Notes: generated by a model not told the origin, from the letters alone. Numbered from the stretch's first letter, positions 1-6,839 are shown. The stretch is 10,514 nt of DNA from Burkholderiales bacterium (GCA_026125625.1 JAHCKU010000070.1:1-10514), one strand, 5' to 3'. Numbers and translations: made by a program.

Positions 1-539
1 ACGTCATGCTGCGCATCGCCACGCTCGAGGGCGTGCAGCCCTCGGCGTTGCGCGATCTGAACGAAGCGCTGATGCAGTTGCTTGCCGGTACCGACAAGCT
101 CAAGAAGACCACCAAAGGGGGCGTGGAGGCGGCTGCGGACATCCTCAACTATCTCGGCGGCACGCTCGAGGCTGCGGTCGCTGCACACATCCGCGAGACC
201 GATGCCGAGCTTGCCCAGCAGATCCAGGACAAGATGTTCGTGTTCGACAGCCTGGTCGGACTGGACGACCGCTCGATCCAGCTGCTGCTGCGCGAGATCC
301 AGTCCGACACCCTGATCGTCGCGCTCAAGGGCACCAGCGAGGCGCTGCGCGAGAAGATCTTCAAGAATATGTCCCAGCGCGCGGCCGAGATGCTGCGCGA
401 CGATCTGGACGCAAAGGGACCGGTGCGGCTGTCGGAGGTCGAGGCCGAGCAGCGTGAAATCCTGCGCGTGGTGCGGCGTCTGGCCGAGGAAGGGCAGATC
501 GTGATTGGCGGAAAGGGAGACGAGGGCCTTGTCGAATAA
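1..539 (+). CDS. fliG: Flagellar motor switch protein FliG, C-terminal part (5' truncated by window edge)
   Basis: FliG forms the upper part of the C-ring (switch complex) and transmits torque from the stator to the rotor on the cytoplasmic side of the MS ring. About 178 C-terminal residues are present of a protein usually about 330 long; the reading frame is open to the window edge, so the first visible ATG at position 6 is internal. The C-terminal torque domain is complete: DDRSIQLLLREI, then ALKG, NMSQRAAEMLRDDL and GPVRL. By alignment from memory with E. coli FliG, the charged torque residues K264, R281, D288, D289 and R297 are all retained. The stop lies inside the start of fliH (11-bp overlap if fliH starts at 529), which indicates an operon and coupled translation. 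Identity is certain; only the N-terminus is missing. Confidence 0.97.
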   Translation, partial: VMLRIATLEGVQPSALRDLNEALMQLLAGTDKLKKTTKGGVEAAADILNYLGGTLEAAVAAHIRETDAELAQQIQDKMFVFDSLVGLDDRSIQLLLREIQSDTLIVALKGTSEALREKIFKNMSQRAAEMLRDDLDAKGPVRLSEVEAEQREILRVVRRLAEEGQIVIGGKGDEGLVE

Positions 540-1188
540 CATCTTCCGGCGGGACAGCGTGGCCGGGGTGCGAAAGGCGGATCTGGTCGATTTCAGCGCC
601 GCGCCTGCACCCAGGAAGGATCGGGACGACCCGGCTGCAGCACAGGCACAGCGCCAGGCGGAGGCGGCCGAGGCGGCGGCGCACCAGGCCGAGCTGGAGC
701 GTGCGCGCGAAGAAGGCTACCGCGCCGGGGCCGAGGCGGTGCGGCGCGACACCGGAATGCTCCTGGAGCAGCAGCGCAGTGAGCTGCAGCAGGCACTGAC
801 GGGCATCCAGGCGCTCACGCGCGATGTCGAGCAGCGTCTGGCCGGCGACGTTCTTGCTGTCAGCCTGGAGGTGGCCAGGCTGGTCCTGCGCGAGAGCCTG
901 CGGCTCAAGCCGGATCTGATGCTCGCGGCGTTGCGAGAAGGAATGGCCGGCCTGCCGAGCCTGTCCGAGCAGACCACGCTGCTGCTGCACCCGGCCGATG
1001 CGCAGCTGCTGCGCAGCCTGTCGGACGACGCACGCGCGCTGCCGATGCCATGGAAGATCGTCGAGGATGCGCATATCACGCGCGGCGGCTTCAAACTGGA
1101 AACGGCGTCGACGGAAGTGGACGGCTCCCTGGAGACGCGCTGGCAGCGCGTGATCGCGGCGCTCGGACGTGACGACGCCTGGGATTGA
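529..1188 (+). CDS. fliH: Flagellar export apparatus stator protein FliH
   Basis: FliH is the cytoplasmic regulator that holds the FliI ATPase and docks it to the C-ring and export gate. The frame has no ATG near its beginning: a stop at 502-504 is followed by TTG at 505 and TTG at 529. I chose 529 because a GGGAG at 515-519 lies 9 nt upstream; starting at 505 would add eight residues. The 219-aa product is about the usual FliH length. It has an Ala/Glu/Gln-rich probable coiled coil at about residues 35-60, a single GYRAG (GxxxG-type) element, then the conserved C-terminal FliI-binding domain ending in DAHITRGGFKLETASTEVDG and SLETRWQRVIAALG, the family signature. The N-terminal tip lacks the tryptophans known from enteric FliH to anchor it. 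Placement between fliG and fliI supports the call. The start is the main uncertainty. Confidence 0.93.
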   Translation: MSNNIFRRDSVAGVRKADLVDFSAAPAPRKDRDDPAAAQAQRQAEAAEAAAHQAELERAREEGYRAGAEAVRRDTGMLLEQQRSELQQALTGIQALTRDVEQRLAGDVLAVSLEVARLVLRESLRLKPDLMLAALREGMAGLPSLSEQTTLLLHPADAQLLRSLSDDARALPMPWKIVEDAHITRGGFKLETASTEVDGSLETRWQRVIAALGRDDAWD

Positions 1189-1216
1189 ATCACATCGACG
1201 CGGCGCATCCCCTTCG

Positions 1217-2614
1217 ATGGAATATCGACGGCGCTGGGAGAAGTACCTGGAAGATTGCCGCAGCGCCATGCGCCTGACGCAGCCGTTCAGGATGAGCGGT
1301 CGTCTGACGCGCGTGGCCGGACTGGTGATGGAGGCGGTCGGCCTCAAGCTGCCGGTGGGCAACGGCTGCTATGTGCTGACACCGGGCGGGCAGCGCGTGG
1401 ACGCGGAGGTGGTGGGCTTTTCCGGCGATCGCCTGTTCCTGATGCCGTCCACCGACGTGTACGGTCTCAAGCCGGGAGCCCTGGTGGTGCCCGTGGATTC
1501 CGCTGTCATGCGTGTGCCGCGCCTGGGCGAAGACTTCGTGCCGCGCCGGCGGGCACAGGATCGTGCGAAGCAGGTTGCCGTCGGTTGGGCGCTGCTCGGG
1601 CGGGTGGTGGACGGCGCCGGCCGTCCGCTGGACGATCGCGGTCCGCTCGGGCTCGAGCGCCATGTCCCCTTGCACAGCCGCACCTCGAATCCGCTGGAAC
1701 GTGCGCCGATCCGCAATGTGCTCGATGTCGGGGTGCGGGCCATCAACGCGCTGCTGACTGTCGGTCGGGGGCAGCGCCTCGGCCTGTTCGCCGGAAGCGG
1801 GGTGGGCAAGAGCGTGCTGCTCGGAATGATGGCGCGCTATACCAGCGCCGACGTGGTGGTCGTGGGTCTCATCGGTGAGCGCGGTCGCGAAGTGCGCGAG
1901 TTCATCGAGTCGATCCTGGGCGAGCAGGGACGGCAGCGTTCGGTGGTGGTCGCCGCCCCTGCGGACAGTCCCCCGCTGCTGCGCATGCACGGTGCCGCCT
2001 ATGCCACCGCGGTCGCCGAATACTTCCGTGACCAGGGCAAGCACGTGCTGCTGATCATGGATTCGCTCACGCGCTATGCCATGGCCCAGCGTGAGATCAG
2101 TCTCGCCATCGGCGAGCCGCCGGCGACCAAGGGCTACACGCCGTCGGTATTCGCCAAGCTGCCGCAACTGGTCGAGCGCGCCGGCAACGGCACGGACAAC
2201 CGTGGCTCCATCACCGCTTTCTACACCGTGCTCACGGAGGGTGACGACCAGCAGGATCCGGTGGCCGATGCTGCGCGCGCCATCCTCGATGGCCACCTCG
2301 TGCTGTCGCGCGACCTCGCCGAGCAGGGGCATTATCCGGCGATCGACATCGAAGCCTCCATCAGCCGCGTGATGACCGAGCTGCTAAGTCCCGAGGAGCT
2401 GGAGATCGCACGCCGTTTCAAGCAGCTGTTCTCCGCTTATCGCCGCTCGCGTGATCTGATCGCCGTGGGCGCATACGTGCGCGGAAACGATCCGCTGCTC
2501 GATCGTGCGGTTGCGCAGTATCCGCAACTCGCCGCCTTCCTGCAGCAGGATCTGCTGGAAGCCGCCTCCTACGACGCCAGCCGCCAGCGGCTGAAGGATT
2601 TGGTGGGCGGCTGA
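1217..2614 (+). CDS. fliI: Flagellum-specific type III export ATPase FliI
   Basis: FliI is the F1-beta-like hexameric ATPase that energises and primes flagellar export at the cytoplasmic base of the apparatus. From the ATG at 1217 the product is 465 aa. N-terminal barrel at about 20-90; central ATPase with Walker A AGSGVGKS at 192-199 (K198), catalytic Glu in GERGREV (E221) and Walker B VLLIMD ending at D282; the K-to-E spacing of 23 equals that of Salmonella FliI (K188/E211). The segment SLAIGEPPATKGYTPSVF is characteristic of export ATPases. A GTG at 1169 in the same frame would overlap fliH by 20 bp and add 16 residues. I prefer ATG because it puts the first Trp at residue 7, as in enteric FliI, and the extra residues look unconserved. 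Neither start has a clear ribosome binding site, so coupling to fliH is likely. Confidence 0.97.
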   Translation: MEYRRRWEKYLEDCRSAMRLTQPFRMSGRLTRVAGLVMEAVGLKLPVGNGCYVLTPGGQRVDAEVVGFSGDRLFLMPSTDVYGLKPGALVVPVDSAVMRVPRLGEDFVPRRRAQDRAKQVAVGWALLGRVVDGAGRPLDDRGPLGLERHVPLHSRTSNPLERAPIRNVLDVGVRAINALLTVGRGQRLGLFAGSGVGKSVLLGMMARYTSADVVVVGLIGERGREVREFIESILGEQGRQRSVVVAAPADSPPLLRMHGAAYATAVAEYFRDQGKHVLLIMDSLTRYAMAQREISLAIGEPPATKGYTPSVFAKLPQLVERAGNGTDNRGSITAFYTVLTEGDDQQDPVADAARAILDGHLVLSRDLAEQGHYPAIDIEASISRVMTELLSPEELEIARRFKQLFSAYRRSRDLIAVGAYVRGNDPLLDRAVAQYPQLAAFLQQDLLEAASYDASRQRLKDLVGG

Positions 2615-2615
2615 C

Positions 2616-3053
2616 ATGGCCGATACCTTTCGCCTCGCACCGGTGCTGGAGCTCGCACAGCGGCGGCTGGAGACTGCCACGGGCGAGCTGCAGAAGCTGG
2701 CGCTGCTGCGCAACGAGGCGCAGAGCAGGCTTGAACAGCTGCAGCGATTCCTGTCGGATTATCGCGATCAGTTTCGTCAGGGCCTCGAAAACGGCTTGGA
2801 GAGTGATCGCATGCGCGATTTTCAGGCCTTCCTGTCCAAGCTCGAGCGCGCCGTGGAAATGCAGCACATCGAGGTGCAGCGCTGCCAGTCGGCGTGGGAG
2901 GCCAAGCACCGGACGTGGATGGACCTGCGGCGCGACGAGCAGGCCATGAGTGTGCTCAAGGCGCGCCACCTGGCGGCGGAAGCGGTGCGTGACGGCAAGC
3001 GTGAGCAGAAGCAGCAGGATGAATTTGCCGGTCGGCACCACCGATTCGAGTAG
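2616..3053 (+). CDS. fliJ: Flagellar export chaperone/regulator FliJ
   Basis: FliJ is the small coiled-coil stalk of the export ATPase complex. It sits in the centre of the FliI hexamer, contacts FlhA and escorts export chaperones. The 145-aa product matches the family length (about 147) and is almost wholly helical, charged and Gln/Glu/Arg-rich, with heptad-like spacing through two long helices (about residues 12-60 and 70-130) and no membrane segment. The start ATG lies one base after the fliI stop, so translation is probably coupled. FliJ sequences diverge strongly, so the assignment rests on size, coiled-coil character and its fixed position after fliI. A non-coding gap with a sigma-54 promoter follows. 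Confidence 0.92.
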   Translation: MADTFRLAPVLELAQRRLETATGELQKLALLRNEAQSRLEQLQRFLSDYRDQFRQGLENGLESDRMRDFQAFLSKLERAVEMQHIEVQRCQSAWEAKHRTWMDLRRDEQAMSVLKARHLAAEAVRDGKREQKQQDEFAGRHHRFE

Positions 3054-3094
3054 CCGGACGGCCGATCAGCCGCTGTAGCCCGGCGCGCGGGCGG

Positions 3095-3110
3095 TGGCAC
3101 AGGCATTGCA
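3095..3110 (+). promoter_or_regulatory. Sigma-54 (RpoN) promoter for fliK
   Basis: The sequence reads TGGCAC-AGGCA-TTGCA, matching every specified base of the sigma-54 consensus TGGCAC-N5-TTGCA, with the required 10 bases between the GG (3096-3097) and GC (3108-3109) pairs. It lies wholly in the non-coding gap after fliJ. With GC at -13/-12, transcription would start near 3121, giving a leader of about 28 nt before the fliK ATG. In Pseudomonas, fliK and hook genes belong to a sigma-54-dependent, activator-driven class, so the placement makes sense. The activator binding site was not identified. Confidence 0.8.
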
Positions 3111-3148
3111 AAGATGCGCCGGTCACTGCACTGCCGACCGAAACACTC

Positions 3149-4159
3149 ATGCCCGAACCGCTTGCTCTGCGTACTATTCAAGTGCCCACCACCGCCTCCA
3201 ACGCGTCCGGGCCAAGCGGTCGGTCGGATGCCGCCAGCGCGGTCGACTTCCAGGCGGTTCTGGCCCGGCAACTGGGTGCCCCCACGCCCGAATCTGCTCC
3301 GGCTGCATTGCCACAGTCCGACGACGCAGAGGTGGAGCAGCACGAGTCGGATACGCCGGTTGCTGACCTGAATGGAGCCGCCTCGGAAGCCGCATTGCAG
3401 CTGCGGCCGCAGATGCTGCCGGTCGTACCGCCGGAGGCAGCGACCGCCCGCAACGCTCGTTTCGAGCCGCCGGAGGGAGCCGATATCGATACGCAGGGTG
3501 GTGCAGCACGCACCTCGATCGAGGCCATCCCAAGGACCGATTTGCCGGGGCAGGCGGCAGGTCTTGCCGCCGACGGAGAGGACCAACCGCTGCAGCCGTT
3601 CGAGCGCATGCTCGAATCCGATCCGCTGCAGCAGGCCGGCAATCGTCTGCCCGAATCAGGGCTGGGGCATGGCCTCGAGCGGCCCGCCGAAGTATCGGCC
3701 CGCCATGCGACGGGTGCTGCGAACGTACTGGACGAACCCATTCCCATGGGTCGCCGGCCGTTTGCCTCGGAACTGGGAGATCGCGTGCTATGGATGGCCT
3801 CGAACGGGCGCCAGGTCGCGGAGCTGCGCATCGATCCGCCACAGCTTGGCCCGGTCGAAGTGCGGTTGAGCATCACCGGCGAACAGGCGACGCTCAGTCT
3901 GGTTTCGGCACAGGCTGCCGTGCGCGAGGCGTTGCAGGCCAGCATCCCGCGCCTGCAGGACATGATCCAGTCGATCGGACTGGAGCTGGGCAGCGTACAC
4001 GTTGGCAGCGAGTCCTTCGCCCGCCAGCAGGAGCAGGGTGAGCGCCCGCCGCACGCTCATGTATCCGGTCAACAGCACGAACCGCTGTCTCTGGCGGATG
4101 CGACGCAGCGCCTTTCGCACGCCATCGTCGGTAACGGACTGGTCGACGTCTACGCCTGA
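3149..4159 (+). CDS. fliK: Flagellar hook-length control protein FliK
   Basis: FliK is an exported molecular ruler that measures hook length and, through its C-terminal domain acting on FlhB, switches export from hook to filament substrates. The 336-aa product is somewhat shorter than enteric FliK (about 375-405). Residues 1 to about 200 are low-complexity, rich in Ala, Pro, Glu and Gln, without predicted membrane segments, as expected for the ruler part. The conserved hook-length domain spans about 205-290, with the signature ELRIDPPQLGPVEVRLSI starting at E225, followed by a helix with AAVREALQASIPRLQDMIQSIG. No Shine-Dalgarno sequence is visible before the ATG, which is unusual beside its neighbours. 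It has its own sigma-54 element upstream and a structured gap downstream, so it may be transcribed partly on its own. Confidence 0.94.
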   Translation: MPEPLALRTIQVPTTASNASGPSGRSDAASAVDFQAVLARQLGAPTPESAPAALPQSDDAEVEQHESDTPVADLNGAASEAALQLRPQMLPVVPPEAATARNARFEPPEGADIDTQGGAARTSIEAIPRTDLPGQAAGLAADGEDQPLQPFERMLESDPLQQAGNRLPESGLGHGLERPAEVSARHATGAANVLDEPIPMGRRPFASELGDRVLWMASNGRQVAELRIDPPQLGPVEVRLSITGEQATLSLVSAQAAVREALQASIPRLQDMIQSIGLELGSVHVGSESFARQQEQGERPPHAHVSGQQHEPLSLADATQRLSHAIVGNGLVDVYA

Positions 4160-4230
4160 TCTCCAGCAGGGCTCGCATCGCCCGGCTGCCCGCTGCAGGT
4201 GCCTTGATTTGCAGCTAGAAAGCACCTAAA

Positions 4231-4257
4231 CTCGCTTCGCGAGCGCATTGTTTTTCC
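4231..4257 (+). terminator. Possible weak Rho-independent terminator after fliK
   Basis: A GC-rich hairpin, CTCGC-TTC-GCGAG (4231-4243), is followed after seven bases by a run of five T and further pyrimidines (4251-4258). The stem is short and the T-run is displaced from its base, so efficiency would be low. Position, 71 bp after the fliK stop, suits partial termination between fliK and fliL. An alternative reading of the same bases is a promoter region. Confidence 0.3.
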
Positions 4258-4267
4258 TTTGATTTGG

Positions 4268-4300
4268 GGTCCCGGCTCTCACTTTGATGTGATCCGGGCC
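4268..4300 (+). other. Interrupted long stem-loop in the fliK-fliL gap
   Basis: The segment folds as an outer stem GG(T)CCCGG (4268-4275) against CCGGGCC (4294-4300) with one bulged T, an internal loop, then an inner stem TCAC (4279-4282) against GTGA (4289-4292) with loop TTTGAT. Together this gives about 11 pairs in 33 bases. No T-run follows, so it is not a classical terminator. It could be an RNA element in the fliL leader or a protein-binding inverted repeat. Confidence 0.35.
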
Positions 4301-4315
4301 GTAAATGCTGATGTC

Positions 4316-4333
4316 GCGGCAACAGGCTGCCGC
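4316..4333 (+). other. Perfect 6-bp hairpin just upstream of the fliL ribosome binding site
   Basis: GCGGCA (4316-4321), loop ACAGGC (4322-4327) and TGCCGC (4328-4333) form an uninterrupted stem-loop. It ends about 11 bases before the strong fliL Shine-Dalgarno (AAGGAG at 4344-4349), so it leaves that site exposed and might set RNA stability or translation of fliL. Chance occurrence in GC-rich DNA is possible. Confidence 0.35.
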
Positions 4334-4355
4334 AATCGCACCGAAGGAGTAAACG

Positions 4356-4961
4356 ATGTCGAGCAAGACCGAAACCAGGGGTGAGGGGGAGGCCGCAGGT
4401 GGTGATGGGAAAGCGGGCGGTGGTGGAAGGAAGAAAGCCCTGCTGCTCGTCCTTGCCGTCGCCGTGCTGGTGCTGGCCGGAGTTGGCGGTGCGGCGTGGT
4501 TCTTTCTGTCCGAGGACGGGGAGCACGCGGCAGCAGCCGAGAAACCCAAGCCCAAGACACCTCCGGTATTCGTCACGCTCGATCCATTCGTTGTCAATCT
4601 CGCCGGCGAAGTGCAGCATTACCTGCAAGTGGGGATCGATCTGAAGGTGGCGGAAGCAGCCGTGGGTGATCAGATCAAGGCGCATCTGCCGGAAATCCGC
4701 AATGGCGTGCTGCTGCTGCTTTCGAGCAAGCACGCGGAAGAGCTCGGTACGCTCGAAGGCAAGAACCGCCTGCGCGCCGAGATCCGTACCGAGGTCAACC
4801 GCCCGCTTGGTTTCCTCTCCGAGGAGCCTGTGCCGGCTCCGCAGGCGTCGGAACCGGGGGCCGACGGCGAAGCGCCCGCGCAGCAGGCGCCCGCATCCGA
4901 CTACGGCAGCCAGCACATGGGTGTGCAGGAGGTGCTGTTGACGTCGTTCGTGATTCAATAG
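4356..4961 (+). CDS. fliL: Flagellar basal body-associated protein FliL
   Basis: FliL is a single-pass inner-membrane protein that surrounds or supports the MotAB stator and increases torque or stability of the motor. The 201-aa product has a Gly/Lys-rich cytoplasmic N-terminus, one strong membrane helix at about 27-51, and a periplasmic domain with PPVFVTLDPFVVNLAG (69-84) and the typical last residues EVLLTSFVIQ. Between the conserved EVNRPLGFL (146-154) and the C-terminus is a Pro/Ala/Glu/Gln-rich insert of about 30 residues (157-186), making the protein longer than the common 155-180 aa. A strong AAGGAG at seven-base spacing precedes the ATG. The fliL stop is 5 bp before fliM, so this gene opens the fliLMNOPQR transcription unit. 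Confidence 0.96.
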   Translation: MSSKTETRGEGEAAGGDGKAGGGGRKKALLLVLAVAVLVLAGVGGAAWFFLSEDGEHAAAAEKPKPKTPPVFVTLDPFVVNLAGEVQHYLQVGIDLKVAEAAVGDQIKAHLPEIRNGVLLLLSSKHAEELGTLEGKNRLRAEIRTEVNRPLGFLSEEPVPAPQASEPGADGEAPAQQAPASDYGSQHMGVQEVLLTSFVIQ

Positions 4962-4966
4962 AGGAC

Positions 4967-5947
4967 ATGGCAGACGACATCCTTTCCCAGGAAGAAGTCG
5001 ATGCGCTCTTGCGCGGCGTCACTGGCGAGCAGGATGAGTCCGTGCAGGAGAACGGTGGCGAAGGCATTCGTGCCTACGACATCGGCCGGCAGGAGAGGAT
5101 CGTGCGCGGGCGCATGCCCACGCTCGAGCTCATCAACGAGCGCTTTGCGCGGCTGCTGCGTATCGAATTGTTCAACTTCACGCGCAGAAGCACCGAGATC
5201 TCCGTCGGTCCGGTGCGGGTGTTGAAGTATCTGGAGTTCGTACGCAACCTGGTCGTTCCCACCAATCTCAACGTCGTTCAGGCGCGTCCGTTGCGCGGCT
5301 ATGCGCTGATGGTGATCGAGCCGACGCTGGTGTTCCAGGTCATCGATCATCTTTTCGGCGGACAGGGGCGGTTCCATACGCGCGTCGAGGGCCGCGACTT
5401 CACCGCAACCGAGATGCGCGTCATCCGGCGCCTGCTGGACCTGGTGTTCGACGCCTATGCCAGGGCCTGGCAGCCGGTACACGCGCTGACCTTCGAGTAC
5501 GTGCGCTCGGAGATGAACACGCAGTTCGCCAACATCGCCACGCCGACGGAAGTAGTGGTGGCGGTGAGTTTCAGCATCGATCTCGGCAATGGGGGTGGCG
5601 ATTTTCACGTATGTATCCCCTATGCTATGCTCGAACCGATTCGCGGCATCATCTACAGCGGTGTGCAGGCTGATCGTACGGAGACGGACGATCGATGGAC
5701 CACGTTGCTCTCGGAGCACGTGTACGATGCGCAGGTCGAGTTGAAAGCCAACTTTGCGGGCGCGATGGTGACGCTGCGTCAGCTCATGTCACTCCAGCCG
5801 GGCGACGTCATTTCGCTCGACGTGCCGGATCTGATCAGCGCCGAAGTGGACGGCGTGCCTGTGCTGGAGGGGCGCTATGGCGTGGTGAACGGCCGCTACG
5901 CGCTGAAGGTTGAGCGCTCGATGAACAACAAGCCGGGCGCAGAATAG
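4967..5947 (+). CDS. fliM: Flagellar motor switch protein FliM
   Basis: FliM is the middle C-ring protein that binds phosphorylated CheY and changes rotation direction by acting on FliG. The 326-aa product has the usual length. The CheY-binding N-terminal peptide is intact (ILSQEEVDALL, residues 5-15), followed by an acidic linker to about 30. The CheC-like middle domain that contacts FliG spans about 40-230 and contains the GGQGR motif at 131-135. The C-terminal SpoA domain (about 250-318), which pairs with FliN, ends in VVNGRYALKVE. A GAGGA sits very close to the ATG, five bases after the fliL stop. The intact CheY motif implies a chemotaxis-controlled motor, although no che gene is in the window. 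Confidence 0.98.
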   Translation: MADDILSQEEVDALLRGVTGEQDESVQENGGEGIRAYDIGRQERIVRGRMPTLELINERFARLLRIELFNFTRRSTEISVGPVRVLKYLEFVRNLVVPTNLNVVQARPLRGYALMVIEPTLVFQVIDHLFGGQGRFHTRVEGRDFTATEMRVIRRLLDLVFDAYARAWQPVHALTFEYVRSEMNTQFANIATPTEVVVAVSFSIDLGNGGGDFHVCIPYAMLEPIRGIIYSGVQADRTETDDRWTTLLSEHVYDAQVELKANFAGAMVTLRQLMSLQPGDVISLDVPDLISAEVDGVPVLEGRYGVVNGRYALKVERSMNNKPGAE

Positions 5948-5965
5948 ACGCATGACGGGTGGGCC

Positions 5966-6397
5966 ATGGCCGAGAGTGAGCTGAAGGGCGAAATCAGCGC
6001 AGACGACTGGGCTGCGGCGATGGCCGAGCAGGGGGTGGGAGACGGCAGCGGCGCAGGCGCAAGTCCAGCCGGTGCAGAGGCTCACTCCCAGGTCTTCCCA
6101 GAACTGCATCCGGAGTCGACGGCGGGTGTCGCGCCGGAGCGCCTCGAATTCATCCTGGATATTCCCGTTCATCTCGCCGTGGAGCTTGGGCGTACCAAGC
6201 TCACGGTTCGCAATCTGGTGCAATTGGCTCAGGGATCGATCGTCGAGCTCGACCGCCTTGCCGGAGAGCCGCTCGATGTCCTGGTCAACGGCTGTCTCAT
6301 CGCGCAAGGTGAAGTGGTGGTCGTCAACGACAAGTTCGGCATCCGCTTGACCGACGTCATCGCACCCGACGAGCGCGTACGTCGATTGCAGCGGTGA
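5966..6397 (+). CDS. fliN: Flagellar motor switch protein FliN
   Basis: FliN forms the bottom of the C-ring and provides docking sites for FliH during export. The 143-aa product matches the family (137 in E. coli). An acidic N-terminal region with DDWAAAMAEQ (13-22), typical of proteobacterial FliN, is followed by a Gly/Ala-rich linker and the SpoA domain (about 60-133) with LDIPVHLAVELGRTKL, GSIVELDRLAGEPLDVLVNG and a C-terminal EVVVVNDKFGIRLTDV. The start lies 18 bp after the fliM stop, and 10 bp separate its stop from fliO. There is no convincing Shine-Dalgarno; GGGTGGG upstream is the nearest purine run. Confidence 0.98.
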   Translation: MAESELKGEISADDWAAAMAEQGVGDGSGAGASPAGAEAHSQVFPELHPESTAGVAPERLEFILDIPVHLAVELGRTKLTVRNLVQLAQGSIVELDRLAGEPLDVLVNGCLIAQGEVVVVNDKFGIRLTDVIAPDERVRRLQR

Positions 6398-6407
6398 TGC
6401 GGCGCTC

Positions 6408-6839
6408 ATGAGTGCGTTGGGACGGGCATGCTGGAGCTGCCTGCCCGTCGCGATATCCAGTATGACTGCTGCTGCTGCCGACGCACCCGCGATCACCGCA
6501 ACAGGGTCGGTCACCAGCCTTCTTCAAGTCGTTTTCGCGCTCCTGCTGGTTCTCGCGGCCATCGCGCTGTTTGCCTGGTTCATGCGCCGGTTCGCGGCAG
6601 GGCAGGCGGCTGCGGGCGGGCTGCTCAAGGTCGTCGGCGGCGTGATGGTGGGTCCGCGAGAACGAGTGGTCGTGGTCGAGGTTCAAGATACCTGGCTTCT
6701 GCTCGGCGTGGCTTCCGGGCAGGTGACCTTGCTCCACAGCATGGCGCGGCCGCAAGAGGGTGCACAGGTACCCGTCCAGGCCGGAGGATTCGCGCGCGTA
6801 TTGGCCCAGGTGCGCGCCGCCAAGGGCGCGAAGCGCTGA
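6408..6839 (+). CDS. fliO: Flagellar biosynthesis protein FliO
   Basis: FliO is a small inner-membrane protein that helps assemble and stabilise the FliP-containing export gate; it is not part of the final gate core. The 143-aa product has one clear membrane helix (about 36-58, LLQVVFALLLVLAAIALFAW) followed by a basic RR and a cytoplasmic domain with the family pattern VGPRERVVVVEVQDTWLLLG (81-100). The first 25 residues are moderately hydrophobic and end in AAAADAP, so they may be a weak signal sequence; a second ATG at 6462 would remove 18 of them. The stop TGA is directly followed by the fliP ATG with no gap. FliO is the most variable of the gate proteins, and context strengthens the call. 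Confidence 0.93.
   Translation: MSALGRACWSCLPVAISSMTAAAADAPAITATGSVTSLLQVVFALLLVLAAIALFAWFMRRFAAGQAAAGGLLKVVGGVMVGPRERVVVVEVQDTWLLLGVASGQVTLLHSMARPQEGAQVPVQAGGFARVLAQVRAAKGAKR

Noticed and set aside
361..1362. 333-codon open frame on the - strand across fliG/fliH/fliI
   Set aside because: Crosses three real genes, Arg/Pro/Ala-rich translation with no recognisable motif.
1190..2332. 380-codon open frame on the - strand across fliI
   Set aside because: Antisense shadow of the highly conserved ATPase; low-information His/Arg/Gln-rich translation, no start signal.
4198..4212. Sigma-54-like GG...TTTGC upstream of fliL
   Set aside because: The GG and GC pairs are 11 rather than 10 bases apart and the TGGCAC half is poorly matched (GGTGCC); spacing is critical for sigma-54.
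4226..4253. Possible sigma-28 (FliA) promoter starting CTAAA before fliL
   Set aside because: The -35-like CTAAA fits, but the bases 15 nt downstream (CATTGTTT) share only two positions with GCCGATAT.
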